From Ascarosepion bandense (taxonomy: Eukaryota; Mollusca; Cephalopoda; Sepiida; Sepiidae), in the NCBI GenBank assembly GCA_037127315.1, contig JBBBDQ010000350.1:438501-502500 (forward strand): a stretch of DNA of 64,000 nt. The letters are read 5' to 3'. Shown in pieces: positions 21,998 to 33,235 of the stretch; position 1 is the first letter of the stretch; the number at the start of each line of letters is the position of its first letter. The notes under the pieces were generated by a model. That model was given only the letters and a program-made list of their open reading frames with translations, was not told where the DNA came from and ran no database searches. The translations under genes were made by a program, and so were the position numbers.

Positions 21998-23565
21998 ATT
22001 AAACAAAAAGAAAAAGAAAATATTTGAAAAATGTAGACATACGGACAAACATCTACTTTTCTATAAAAATAATAATAAATAACAGCAAGATTTTAGCAAA
22101 TAAAGTTTGGTCAACACTAATTTTATACATGGTTTCAAGATCACTTGACATGAAACTGACAGTTGTCATACAGCGTTGACTTTTGTGTTCCCACGGTTCA
22201 TATCTGTCACAGAATTTCAAGAATCTTATAAATTATACAAATTTTGAATTTAATATATATCTATGTATGTGCTTATATGTATTGAGAGTGTTTATCTGTG
22301 TGCATATATGTTTGCAACGGTCGCATTTGTGAAATATCCTAGAAATATTGAATTACTAGTAAATGGCTTATAAGAAAAAGAAGAAAATTCTCTCGGGAGC
22401 GATGAACAATAAATGCAGTTATTTTTTCACTTCACCTTACTCCCCATTGTTACGGTTTTGCCTGTGACTGCACTCACATAAACGCACATGTATATGTGTG
22501 GATGTATATTTGTGCCTGTTTGTGTATATGCCTAGCACTTCTTGTATATTTCACGTAGGCAATGGATCGTTGCACACGTTCCAACAAAATTACTGATGCT
22601 CTCAAGAAAATGACTCCACGTACGCGATTATGCCACTTCTCTGCATTCAGTACTGTATACAAAACACGTGGAATGGACTCTACGAAAATGGATGGTAACT
22701 CTTAAGCTTATTCCCTGGATATACAGCGACTGAGAAATCTGCACTTCAATCTCCTCTGTTTCCGTAAAATATGCATTCATGCCAAAGCATTAACGTAGCA
22801 CTTTCTATTACGTATTTCGAGATTCGCTGAAATAAAAATAAACTTTTTCGTTTTAAAACTCAATTTAAATCTAAGTCACAACATAACAGATTGATGTCTA
22901 ACTTCATTATGACATGGTCTTATGTCACTCTTCCTCGCCTATCTAGAGGATTACAAAATAAATGCATTTAAATATTTACATTACCAGGTGCGTTTGTGGT
23001 CATGTTGCGTCATATACTTGTTTCTTTATAAACCTTAGCCAGTAAACAATGTAAAATCTTATCAATAGAATCCGCTTACCAAAATCTTATACATTAAAAA
23101 TACCAATATTCAAATATATTTAATCACCAGATCCAGTCTCTTGCTAATAATTATATCGTTTTATTGTTATTGTCCGGTTATTGTTTCAATAAGTCATTCA
23201 CTTTGCATCTGAGATCCTTGCTTCAAATAATATGTATACATATTATAACCTGTAAAATAACTTTGACTGATGACAGTTTTTAAAAAGAAAAAAATCAAGA
23301 TATTGTTGCTTAATCGCATGATAAATATTAAAGAGATTTTCGTTTTATTTTCATTTTATTGTCAATTTTTCATAAAAGCAATAGTAAGTATCTTTTCCAG
23401 ACACACAAAAATAAATACGAGAATGGAAGCATTAAATTGTGGACACAGACTATTTCATAAATCGTAACGAATTCCACTGAAAATGCGTCGTGCTATCACA
23501 TAAGATGGCTGGAATTCAGCACTTTCGTCACTGGCAACCATTTTGGGTTTTTTTTTTATTTCCTT
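21998..23565. other. AT-rich intergenic sequence
   Basis: About 1.6 kb with no recognised repeat, RNA or exon. Confidence 0.5.
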
Positions 23566-23571
23566 TTCTTT

Positions 23572-23852
23572 CTATATACCTTGTCCTTTCAGGACGTAGG
23601 CGATCATGGCCTTCCACGTCACCCTATCCCTGGTGGCTCTTAGGACGCTTTCTCCTGTAACGTCTCTCAGCCCTCGTTTTGTCATCTACCTGCTCAGGAC
23701 CTTCAAATATGTTATCTTCTGCTTTCCTCTGTCTCTTTTTCTCTCTATCTGGCCTGTTATTATTAGGTTCTCCAAGCACTCCTCCCTCATTGCATGTCCC
23801 AGGAACTTTAGTTGTCTCTTCCCGATTCTCAATATTAATTTCCTTTTCGTTT
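23572..23852 (-). mobile_element. RTE-type LINE 3' end fragment
   Basis: The inverse strand carries the same RT C-terminal segments as 10172-10840 (reading up to the ACGTCCTGAAAGGACAAGGT end). It is 5'-truncated, with stops and frameshifts. Confidence 0.8.
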
Positions 23853-24329
23853 AAGACTTTTGTGCTGGCGAAGCCATGTCAGCTGCAGACAAGAGGACCG
23901 TATCACTAAAAATATACTTGACGGAGATCTTATCACTGGTTATAGACCAGAAAGATGACCCGCCCAAAGTTGTTTACAGACGTGAAATGAAGGTAAGTGG
24001 TATCAATCTTACAGTCTAGAAAACTGCAGATGAGGGCTTGCTATCAAGCTCGGAATGACAAGAAGAATGAAGACTAATATAAAGAAGCAAAATGCGTGCA
24101 AACTCCAGAGGAGATCTACTGCAGTAATAGAATCAGATGCGACTTTTACGTGCAAAAACTGCAACAGAGTCTGTCGTTACAAGATTAGGCAGTATAGTTA
24201 CAGTAAGCGATGTAAATTAACCACAGAATAGATTCAATCTTACGCATGCACCATTGGGGAGACAGAAGGATGTCCATTTAACTGACGTTTAACAAACGTG
24301 ATACAAGTCGTAAACGTCTTAAATGTTTA
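23853..24329. other. Intergenic sequence
   Basis: Nothing recognisable. The sequence is less AT-rich than its surroundings. Confidence 0.5.
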
Positions 24330-25201
24330 TCTATATATATAAAAAGCAAGATGTTTGTTTGTGTGTCTATCTGTCCGTCTGTATGTCCTTTATACAAATC
24401 CACAATTTTTATCCGATTCTTACCAAACTTCACACAAATATTCTTTAATCTTCAGGTCAGGGCTACTTATTATTTCCGTTTTCCACCCGATATCGGAAAT
24501 CGATACCCCGATATCCGATCAGATCTGATCAAGATCAGGATTTCAGCCCTTTTATCGTAGCTCTTGCTGCAGAATTTGCTCTAACTTGGTAAAATTATAG
24601 TTTTTCGTTTCAAACATTAGTAAATCTTTTCAGACGACTCATTTTCCCCGATATCGGAAATCGATACCACCTGATATTCAATAGAATCTGATCAAAAACA
24701 GATATTTCGACATCAATATGGCTCATTTTCTCCAGTTTTATACCCAGTGGGAACGATAAGCTTTCATGGCCTTACTTCGATTAGTTTATCCTTGGATAAT
24801 TTATTTAACTCCGATATTGGAAATCGATACCCCGATACCCTGTCGAGTTTGATAAAAATAAGGTTTTCAGACCTTTTATTTCGGTTTTTGCTTCAGGTTT
24901 TGCTTTGCTCTAAGTAGTTATAACTGTAGTTCTTAGTCTCAGCTATGATATCATTTACTCAGAGAACTTATTTAGCCTTCAAATTTCAGTTTTCGATGGA
25001 AAACTTATTTGACATCGATACCGGAAATCAAAATTTGACTAACACTCTTTCATTTTTTTTCAATCTACGGTTTAGCTTTGACTGGAAACAACTATTGCTT
25101 TTTAGTCGTTTGTGCCAACGTCTAAAGAGTCTGAGCTCCAGGACCATGGATTAGTTTTAAAGCTTTCATTATACGCGAGCGACGCCGGGCTATACTAATA
25201 G
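24330..25201 (+). mobile_element. Non-autonomous Helitron-like element (872 bp)
   Basis: It starts TCTATATATATAAAAAGCAA after host A and ends GCGACGCCGGGCTATACTAA, TAG, before host T. Its end matches the CTAG ends of the copies at 12535 and 18811 with one change (CTAG to ATAG). The interior carries repeated palindromes of the type CCCGATATCGGAAATCGATA at about 24490, 24650, 24815 and 25020. No Rep or helicase coding is visible. Confidence 0.65.
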
Positions 25202-26380
25202 TTTCAAATATTATGAACAATTATCAAGTAGTATCATAAAATATCACACAACCAAATAAGTTACTGTAAGTATCTCACTTATAAACTGAAATTTACAGCT
25301 ATATTCATCATGTGAGTATATTGTAAATTACTAACATTGATTAATTACTACCAACTGTATTTTGTAAACGTCGCCTTGAATAATAGAATCTTACAAAATT
25401 TCAACTTCAAGAGAAGAAAATTGGGTCATTTACTAATATCCGGTTTGTTATAAACATGGTTCCAAATATAAGTTTTTAGAATTCATTTATAAATAATCTT
25501 TACAATTCGATAACGGGAAAGTAATGAGAAAAAACTTTTGTGCTACCCGAAATAGTTTTGCTTTATTAGTAATAATCCTAAATTTCTCAAGAGGGAACTG
25601 GTGACAAATTTCATTGAGGGCCACTAAAACAAAACATACAAACGAACCCTAAGAATTGTGTATCTGTTGTTTGATTTTTTTAAAAGAATCCCTATACATA
25701 CAAAAGGCGTGTGTCAGTGGACCCAACGCTAAGAACATTTATCACCGATCAATTTTAATGTCAAATTTTCATAATCAGATTCATTTCTAATTTAATCGTA
25801 CATCCAATGATACAAACGAAACGTACACACGCGATTCCTACGACACGATTTTTAACCTCTCTTTAAGTAGAAATGCTTCATAAAGTTCCTTGGGTGATTT
25901 TTTTTTTTTTACGGCTTATGAAACCTTTTTGGATTATTTGTAGAATTTAAACATATATTGCATTTTTAATTTGTTGAAACATTAATTTGGTCGGGAAGTC
26001 CTACGTGGTAGAGCAGCCTAAGGCGCGTCAAATCTAATCATGCTTCCAAAACCTGCCGGAGGATGCACATTTTTTAAGAATATTTCCGGATTATTCAGGT
26101 CATAGATGTAAATAAATATACTGTTTAATAATACAAAAGCATAGCATCTACGTAAATACGAGTATAAGTGTTACAAGAATAATATTCAAACAAGCAAATT
26201 AAAAATATGTCGGTTATAATCCATTTCGTAATGGATTTCGTAAAATTTAGTAATATCTTGAATTATTAATTATTATTATTATTATTATTTGCAAATAACA
26301 ATGTTTTTGGAAATAACAAAGACTTTTCCAGATGCAAGTCCTACACATAAATCCGTAGTTGGAGAGCTAAGAAATGAGTT
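25202..26380. other. AT-rich intergenic sequence
   Basis: A weak tRNA-like string at about 25985-26040 (GTGGTAGAGCAGCC, GGCGCG) is too degenerate to call. The rest is unremarkable. Confidence 0.5.
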
Positions 26381-26384
26381 CAAA

Positions 26385-26485
26385 GTGTATTCGCACGTAA
26401 GAGAATGTAAGGAACTCGACTGAAAATCGGCTCTCCAAATTCTAACTCTGAGCCACTATCCATTACACTACCCACACATCCCATA
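26385..26485 (-). mobile_element. Degenerate head of a tRNA-derived SINE
   Basis: The minus strand reads GGATGTGTGGGTAGTGTAAT, GGATAGTGGCTCAGAGTTAG, then GAGCCGATTTTCAGTCGAGT. It parallels the family A head (same spacing and the GAGCCGA block) with a weakened B box. The family A tail is absent. Confidence 0.5.
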
Positions 26486-26616
26486 ACGTGTGGTGGTGGT
26501 GGTTGTGGTGGCGAATGACGGTATATATATATATATGTTGGGGAGCACCCCTTTTTGCACATAAGAATGGACTCGCCTGATGTGTACATATAATCCTGCC
26601 TATACAGAGAACAGTA

Positions 26617-27565
26617 GTGTTCGCCAAAGCGTTTGCTCGCTGCGGCGGCATTTCTCACTGTCAGCACTCTGCCTTCGGGCAGAGGGCGCGCTCTGCTTTC
26701 GAGCAGAGAGCACAAACCCAGTCGTGGTTCCGCCGAAGGGTAGAACCACGACTCGGTAAAAATAGACAGACATATTTTTGGCCCGGCTATATGGCTGGGA
26801 ATACCCACTTTAAAATGACCATGTGTCACATCCGGCCTTGCGTGGGAAGGCTAGTAAATACAGTGTTCGCCAAAGCGTTTGCTCGCTGCGGCGGCATTTC
26901 TCACTGTCAGCACTCTGCCTTCGGGCAGAGGGCGCGCTCTGCTTTCGAGCAGAGAGCACAAACCCAGTCGTGGTTCCGCCGAAGGGTAGAACCACGACTC
27001 GGTAAAAATAGACAGACATTTTTTTGGCCCGGCTATATGGCCGGGAATACCCACTTTAAAATGACCATGTGTCACATCCGGCCTTGCGTGGGAAGGCTAG
27101 TAAATACAGTGTTTGCCAAAGCGATTTCTCTCTGCGACGGCATTTCTCACTGTCAGCCCTCTGCCTTCGGGCAGAGGGCGCTCTCTGCTTCCGAACTGAG
27201 AGCACTAACCCAGTCGTGGTTCCGCCGAAGGGTAGAAGCACGACTGGGCAAAAACAGACAGGTATTTTTTGGCCGGGCCATATAGCCCGGAAATCCCAGT
27301 CATAAACTGACCATGTGTCACATGTTGCCCTTACTGGGAGGGACAACTAAATATAGTGATTGTCAAAGCGTTTTCTCGCTGCGACGGCATTTCTCACTGT
27401 CAGCTGCCGAGCAGAGAACACTAACCCAATCGTGGTTCCGCCGAAGGGTAGAAGCACGACTGAGGAAAAATAGACAGGTATTTTTTGGCCGGGCCATATA
27501 GCCCGGAAATCCCAGTCATAAACTGACCATGTGTCACATGTTGCCCTTACTGGGAGGGACAACAA
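26617..27565. repeat. GC-rich 246-bp tandem repeat with strong hairpins, about 3.8 copies
   Basis: Units start at 26617, 26863, 27109 and about 27356. Each contains four nested inverted repeats: CTCTGCC-TTCG-GGCAGAG and CTCTGCT-TTCG-AGCAGAG (UUCG tetraloops); GTCGTGGTTC ... GAACCACGAC around CGCCGAAGGGTA; and CCCGGC-TATATG-GCCGGG. Units 1 and 2 are nearly identical; 3 and 4 diverge, and unit 4 lacks the first hairpins. The 246-bp period keeps frames open (222 codons on the plus strand), which I regard as a by-product. It stands out sharply in GC content from the AT-rich surroundings. Confidence 0.85.
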
Positions 27566-27872
27566 AAGGCGGTGGTAGAGTTGATTAGTTGTACAGCCGC
27601 TTAGTTGGTTAGTAAGGATATATAGACTCATTACCTGGACATACTTCTTCACTACAAGACTGTATATAATGATTTCTCTTAACAGTATTCCTAGTATTCC
27701 TGAATTGACTAACCCGTGTTTCGGTTTGTATATTTTTGTTCAATATAACTTACATTTTCTATCTCCATATCTGCTTCTGTTATTTATTATTTTGCGTGGT
27801 TTCTCAACAAGTATCCACAACAATATATATATATAGGATAAATAGCTGACAACTTGAAACCAAGCTCTCCTA
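27566..27872. other. Intergenic sequence leading into a PLE-like end
   Basis: No repeat is recognised until the hammerhead-like motif at 27873. Confidence 0.5.
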
Positions 27873-27913
27873 TCATTCTGAAGATGAGATTTTGATTCTC
27901 GAAATATTAATGA
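27873..27913 (+). ncRNA. Minimal hammerhead-like motif, PLE type
   Basis: TCATT (stem I), CTGAAGA, T, GAGA-TTTTGAT-TCTC hairpin, GAA, ATAT (one-pair stem III with A15.1-U16.1), U17, and AATGA pairing fully with TCATT. It has the same layout as the PLE-end motifs but an unrelated stem II sequence. The next 100 bp (AACACCTTCTTTACCTTCC) leads to a (TA)n(TG)n tract, as in other PLE 3' ends. Confidence 0.45.
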
Positions 27914-28003
27914 ATAAAAAACAGGTAATACCCAACACCTTCTTTACCTTCCTTTATCATACTAAACGTCTTGTGATAGCTTTCAAATACCTACTCATAC
28001 ACC

Positions 28004-28008
<5 letters not shown>

Positions 28009-28067
<59 letters not shown>
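28009..28067. repeat. (TA)n(TG)n compound microsatellite
   Basis: A TA run followed by about 22 TG units. Confidence 0.95.
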
Positions 28068-28069
<2 letters not shown>

Positions 28070-28206
28070 AAATTAATAATATATATATTTTTAATTATTG
28101 CATTAGAAAATGTAATAACTGAAAACATTGTACATTTAGTTCCACAATGAAATAACTCTTCCTCATAAAGTCGTTAACAATAATGGGTACTATAATTGTT
28201 AAATAC

Positions 28207-28238
28207 CTGATGTGACATTGTTCTTTTATTGTCGAAAC
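28207..28238 (+). ncRNA. Hammerhead-like core, decayed
   Basis: CTGATGT (A9 changed to T), imperfect stem II GACATTG ... ATTGTC, then GAAAC. The flanks resemble those of the better-preserved motif at 36489, so both are ends of one element family. Confidence 0.4.
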
Positions 28239-28380
28239 AGAATGTACAATTTTGTTATAAGTTATTGCATTTTCTTATGTAAAAATTAATAAAAAATATT
28301 CATTGCACTATTTATATATTGAGCATTAATTTAAAATTAATGTTTTGAACGTTGCAATTTTATTTTTCGTTCTTCTTCAT

Positions 28381-28384
<4 letters not shown>

Positions 28385-28424
<40 letters not shown>
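28385..28424. repeat. (TA)n microsatellite
   Basis: It abuts the foldback that follows. Confidence 0.95.
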
Positions 28425-28427
<3 letters not shown>

Positions 28428-28712
28428 AAAAATTAAGACAGACGCGTTATTTCATGGTAATTCGGAAGTATAGAATCTACATTCATGTAGAATCCTTCGT
28501 TGAATAAAGATGGAAGCTGAACATGGCTCGCCGGAAATAGGCCTATACTTCCGAATTACCATGAAATAACGCGTCTGTCTTAATTTTTCTTATATTTGCT
28601 CTATATGTATTTATATGTATATATGTTTAGAGCTCTCTTAGAGAGTTATCCCACCATTATATGTAAAGGATACTCCTTTGGATTCTTCTATGCCCACAAG
28701 GCATGTTGATAT
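28425..28712 (+). mobile_element. Foldback element with hammerhead-like motif, copy 2
   Basis: The arms 28425-28472 and 28544-28591 are a perfect 48-bp inverted repeat (AAGAAAAATTAAGACAGACG ...), then the same tail as at 16447-16575. On the plus strand 28512-28552 folds as GGAAG, CTGAACA, TGG-CTCG-CCG, GAA, ATAGGCCTAT, A, CTTCC. Stems I and III are perfect, but catalytic G8 is C, so this ribozyme should be dead. The left-arm motif is missing because the arm interior is deleted. Confidence 0.7.
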
Positions 28713-28737
28713 ATATATATGTATATTATGTTTAAGA

Positions 28738-29280
28738 CAACGTTTGGATAATTTTATTACGCTGGTCCTTAATCTACGCTTTTGACTTGCATGGGCTATC
28801 TTCAGAGTGGTTATATTAGGATTTACCCAAAGATATTTTTTATCAAAGATGATATTCTGTTATGTTGACATAGAAGTTTGCAATGCGACATCACGTTCAC
28901 AGAATAGCAGACGCAGGTAATAAATTCTTGACGCGGGCAAACCACGTAAGAGACCAAAATATTAACAACAGAACCATATGTCTAGATTCAATGTAATGCG
29001 TTGTGACCAGTTTGAAATATAATTTTGTTGAGTGTAGGTTGCTTTGTTTTAATGTAGCTGGCCTCCAATATCTGTAGGTTCTTTTTATTGTGTGTATGTG
29101 CAAGTATTGTTGTATTATCGACTAATACCCGTCTAATATTACGTACATGGTTATGTTTTCAAAGAAATGTTTTTTAATAGAACTAAGATCAAAAAGGTGA
29201 CCGGTAAGTCTACGAGACAGCGTGGTTGTAATAAAACTAATACATGTAGTGGGTTTATTATTAGTATCAGAGATATAATC
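28738..29280 (-). mobile_element. Penelope-like element fragment
   Basis: The minus strand reads DYISDTNNKPTTCISFITTT, then LSRRLTGHLFDLSSIKKHFF. This corresponds to the GIY-YIG region of 368-1790, but YIG is changed to ISF. It is followed by the non-coding PLE end with a decayed CTGAAGA/hairpin (about 28780-28806). A family A SINE fragment is fused at its upstream border. Confidence 0.7.
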
Positions 29281-29411
29281 CGCAGTAGACTGGTTTCCAG
29301 CCAAGGCTATAGAACCTAATCTGCCCTGTTATTTAACCAATAACTGGAGAGAAGAGACGGATTAATACCTTTTTCTTCTCTTCCCTCCAGTTATGGGTTA
29401 AATAACAGGTA
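29281..29411. mobile_element. Two facing family A SINE fragments
   Basis: 29281-29370 holds the SINE body in inverse orientation (GCAGTAGACTGGTTTCCAGC ...). About 29385-29411 holds CCTCCAGTTATGGGTTAAAT in the direct orientation. This is a rearranged or foldback remnant. Confidence 0.65.
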
Positions 29412-30420
29412 GAAATCTAGAAACATAGAAAATTCGAGTCGCAATGTTTTTTTTTAATTAAAGACAAATCTAATTATATATATATATATATAATTTAGAA
29501 AACTTTTTTGATATACTACAATTTCAATGAGTAATACCTATTTCACCACACAATGATGACAATTGCAGCTCGTCAGACCCAAATGGTACAACACTTGATC
29601 TTTATTTTGAAAATCAACTGTTGTAACATTTGAGTATGACGAGCCGCAATTGTCATAATTGTGCGGTGAAATATGTATTACCCATTGAAATTGTAGTATA
29701 TCAACAACAAATTCTAAATTATATTACACTGTTAAATTAAATAAATGACTTTAACTCTTTTGAGTTCTTCTCTATCGGAATTTACCTGGAAAATATACCA
29801 ATATTCTGCTATATATATGCGTGTGTGTGTGCGGTGGGGGTTGATACCATAGAAATTATAGGTATTTTAAACAGATAAAACCGCATATATTTCCCTTAAA
29901 AAAGGCAATCTCTTTTCGGTGAACACCTCATCAGAATTATCGTTGGTTATTAGTATACTATAATGATAATCACGGGAAAAAACTAGAAGGAGACAAGAAA
30001 CTACGATTAAAATACAATTTAATATTAATAAAAGTAAAGAGAAAAATGTTGGGAGAATACTCAGTTTTAGTGAGTTTTGAAAAGAATATTATAATCTCAC
30101 ACGCCGCACAAGAGAGAAAGGGAACAAGCAATTTTCCCATTTTGTCTGCACAAAGACGATCGATGCAGTTTAATTAATACTGATTCTCAGATATTACGAT
30201 ATCTAGCCGACTGTGCTTTGCTGAAAATGGAAAACTTCGAGCCACTGTATTTATACGCATCCTCTGGGTTATCTAAGAGGTGTTGACCAATAGCGGAATC
30301 CTGTACCGTCAGCATAAATATAACTACTTTGTAGGTAGAGAAGACCGTCCGTAGCAAACGAAGTTAACCTGAGTATAATATAAAAAATCATTCAGAGAGA
30401 TTAAAGAGGTGTATATGCAT
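29412..30420. other. Intergenic sequence with an inverted repeat and a hammerhead-like core
   Basis: About 29508-29575 and 29632-29705 are imperfect inverted copies (GATATACTACAATTTCAATG against CATTGAAATTGTAGTATATC), a small foldback element. At 29913-29934 the minus strand has CTGATGA, GGTG-TT-CACC, GAAAA. Otherwise nothing is recognised. Confidence 0.55.
29913..29934 (-). ncRNA. Hammerhead-like core, stems I and III weak
   Basis: The minus strand has a perfect CTGATGA, a 4-bp stem II with a very small loop, and GAAA. Stem III (AAG/CTT) and stem I (2 pairs) are unconvincing. Possibly a decayed PLE end. Confidence 0.3.
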
Positions 30421-30423
30421 ATG

Positions 30424-30730
30424 GTTGGATGTGTGTTGGGGTGCAGTGGATATCGGCTCGGAACGAGAAATCGGGGAGCCGAGTTCAAATTCCAGTTGAA
30501 TTCATTGCATTCACTTACGCGCAAATACCCTTGGGAAAGGTATTAATCTGTCTATTCCTTCAAGTTATGGGTTTAATAACAGAACAGATTGGGTTCTATA
30601 GCTTGGCTGGCAACCAATCTACCGCAGAAAGCAATGGCAACCTACTGCGGAATATTCTTCTGCCCAGTCAGTCATGTCTCTTTCGAAACATGATCGCCCA
30701 AGCGTGTTTCACGTATGGCACTGACTGACT
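30424..30730 (+). mobile_element. tRNA-derived SINE (family A), full length
   Basis: The head carries an A-box-like TGGGGTGCAGTGG (30437-30449) and a B-box-like GTTCAAATTCC (30483-30493). The body follows with CGCAAATACCCTTGGGAAAG, GGCAACCTACTGCGG and CATGTCTCTTTCGAAACATG, and it ends ATGGCACTGACTGACTG. The tRNA-like head implies internal Pol III promoters and retrotransposition by a LINE partner. Confidence 0.85.
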
Positions 30731-31309
30731 GATATGATTGGTTGAAAATTCTCTATTATGACTTACTTTCATTGAACTAAATGATTGATTCAACCAAGTG
30801 CAGCTTTTAGTTAGACGTACTAAATAGCAGCAACAAAAAACAAAATTGTCCGGAATTACATTGTTAGATTTTGCTTTAAACAAGGGCCCCTTATTGTTGT
30901 CAGTCTATGAAACTCACAAACCTACACTTGTGATAAATAAGCGTAGTAATGAAAGTTCATACAAGTTGTAATTATCAGTCGATGTTGGGTTCAGTTAATT
31001 ATTAAGCATTACATTGTTACACAGGATATTGCAATTTCTCTAATGACCCACTTATTTTAATCCTTTTATATTCGGCAGCAATTTAACCCTTCATACATCT
31101 CGCAATAAAGACAGCCGACGAGGTCGGAATAGAATTGAGCATGAGACTATGACGGAAATATTCCTTCAAAATTATATTATTTTCAAGGGCTAGTTGTGTG
31201 ATAGTTTAATATTTAACCTCAGTGTGCTTTCGATTGACGACAAATCAAATGACATTTTACGTTACTGTGATTTTCAGAAATGATATAAGCCATGTTGAGT
31301 TCCTGTCAG
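30731..31309. other. AT-rich intergenic sequence
   Basis: Nothing recognisable. Confidence 0.5.
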
Positions 31310-31400
31310 TTTGTCTTTTTCTGTGATCATTTCATCCCAAGCAAAGCAAAAAGGTCACTGTTGCGCAGGATGTTACATTGAGAGTATAAAAAAGCGCAGG
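31310..31400 (-). mobile_element. LINE 3' tail fragment, inverse
   Basis: GATCATTTCATCCCAAGCAA, then AAGGTCACTGTTGCGCAGGA is the inverse of the shared LINE terminus. Confidence 0.55.
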
Positions 31401-31489
31401 AGATATCTAACAAGAGATAAGATATGAATGGGAATGAAGTTGTTAAAAGATGGCAATTGACATTTCATTTTAATTTTTAAAGATTCTAG

Positions 31490-31832
31490 ACTCCAGCAGC
31501 TTCTATTCTCGCGCTTCCCGCCTGTGGAACATCCTTCCATATACTTGCTTTCCTGCCGGCTACAACCTCCAAGAATTTAAACGTAAAGTCAATTACCATC
31601 TCTTAGCCAGCCCTTTCCACATCACCCCGTGTATCTTGTTCTTTTCCTTTCTCTACCTTCGTAACTGTCTTCCCTCTTGTGTTCACATCCTTCTCTTGCC
31701 TTTTCTTTTTCAGCCCCTGTAACTGGTTTGTTTTTGTCTTCACTCTCCTCCTGTCTAAAACTTTAACTCTCTTATATAGACCCCTGCACATCAGTGGCGG
31801 TACAGCCTTGCTTTGGGTGGAATGATTAAAAA
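31490..31832 (+). mobile_element. LINE 3' end fragment
   Basis: A frame reads SSFYSRASRLWNILPYTCFP, AGYNLQEFKRKVNYHLL, then the CT-rich 3' part. It ends CACATCAGTGGCGGTACAGC, TTTGGGTGGAATGATTAAAA. The RT C-terminal frame is intact over this short stretch. Confidence 0.75.
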
Positions 31833-32188
31833 TAGCTATCAGCAAAGCAAGCAAATGAAAGTGAGTTCCACTAAAAGGATTCGCGAAAAAATAAATTGTT
31901 AGAGTAGAAGAGGCAGTTACATTTAACTATTTAGACTGCAAAAGGTTGGTACCTTGATGCCATTCTACTAGTATAAATAAATACATGTGGTTGGAGTATC
32001 AGCGGAAAAGCTACTCTGACCAGTTGCCATGAAAACACTTGTAGAAAAGATACTCTATATATATATATATATATACGATTTATCAATTCAGAAACCTTCT
32101 CAATCCCAAAATATCTAGGCCTTTCAGCATCTCTATTAAAATCAATTTTTTTTCTGATCCTATTCATCTTGGTGCTGATTTTTCATGC
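31833..32188. other. Intergenic sequence
   Basis: A short (TA)n at about 32056-32074. Nothing else. Confidence 0.5.
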
Positions 32189-32195
32189 TTTTACG

Positions 32196-32314
32196 CATAG
32201 CCGTATCTGACTACCGGGCACACCGGGCAAGGGTCCGGGCCGATTCATGCAATCAAAGTGAAAATCCGGGCAATGAAAAATGTCTTCGTCAGAAATCAAA
32301 CTAAACAATTCACA

Positions 32315-32354
<40 letters not shown>

Positions 32355-32629
32355 AAAACGAAGTAAACATCCGAATGAACGCAGTAATATTCTGTTTGTT
32401 TATTTATTAATTTTGGGAGAAAAGATTGGTCAGACTCAGAAAGTCCGAACCCGATTTCCTGCTTTCGTTCACTTTCTGTGCCTAATTTCCATTAGAATAG
32501 CCGAAAAAATCCGCAAAAATGATAGTTTCTGGAAACGGATGACACCGATGACGTTATCATATTGTCAACTAATAAATCCGGGCAATTTTCTCTGTGCCCG
32601 GTGTTTTTTTAGCATCAGCTACGGCCCTG
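32196..32629. mobile_element. hAT-like non-autonomous DNA transposon
   Basis: The termini are imperfect inverted repeats: CATAGCCGTATCTGACTACC on the left against CAGGGCCGTAGCTGATGCTA from the right. Both are followed by ACCGGGCAC. A direct repeat TTTTACG (32189-32195 and 32630-32636) flanks it, close to the 8-bp duplication of hAT elements. It is 434 bp, non-coding, with a (GAAA)n run at about 32317-32356. The CAGGGCCG terminus is typical of hAT; the superfamily call is an inference. Confidence 0.65.
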
Positions 32630-32639
32630 TTTTACGTAT

Positions 32640-33235
32640 CATAGGTTTTTATTCTCTTTTGTCATGGATAGGAATCACTATGTTCTCTTTCCATCTATCA
32701 TAATCTAACATATATTCATTTTCTTGTCCTGTTTTTACTTTTCCACATTTGTGTATGCTGTGGCAGTGATGTTAAAAGCACATCATCATCATCACAAAGC
32801 AGACACTGAGTTTTCTGTTACAATGAATAGTTGCATGCCTAATGAATTTGTTGTGTTAAGGAAGTTAGTAGGAAAGAAAGACACGAACACGGGCCTTGTA
32901 ACAACAAGATATATTGAAAAAACAAGAATACAGAAAGAGTAAGTCTGAGTGGAAACTTCCTCTCAGCTGCGACAAACAGTCTATGTCTACTCTCAGGCGT
33001 CTGTTCAGTGTCTGAGCATACAGAGCCTAGCCGGTCATTGTATTGGACGGAACATTCCATTATTGAGGGGATCTACCCCAACAGAAATTACTTGCCTAGA
33101 ACGTTTACTGGGACTCATGCTCGTACCAGACTTCAATTAAAACTCTTATATACAATCCATCACAAAAGTTGTTGGAAAAATGCTCAGTTCATTGGAACAT
33201 TCCAATAAGTACCTAATTCCTGCTTTCATGCTGTA
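32640..33235. other. Intergenic sequence
   Basis: No recognised family. Several overlapping 60-100 codon frames have no signatures. Confidence 0.5.

Noticed and set aside
25985..26040. Possible tRNA gene (GTGGTAGAGCAGCC ... GGCGCG)
   Set aside because: No B box at the expected distance and no cloverleaf pairing.
26617..27285. 222-codon Arg/Ala/Gln-rich frame
   Set aside because: It follows the 246-bp repeat period and both strands are open. The hairpin structure, not codon usage, appears to shape the sequence.
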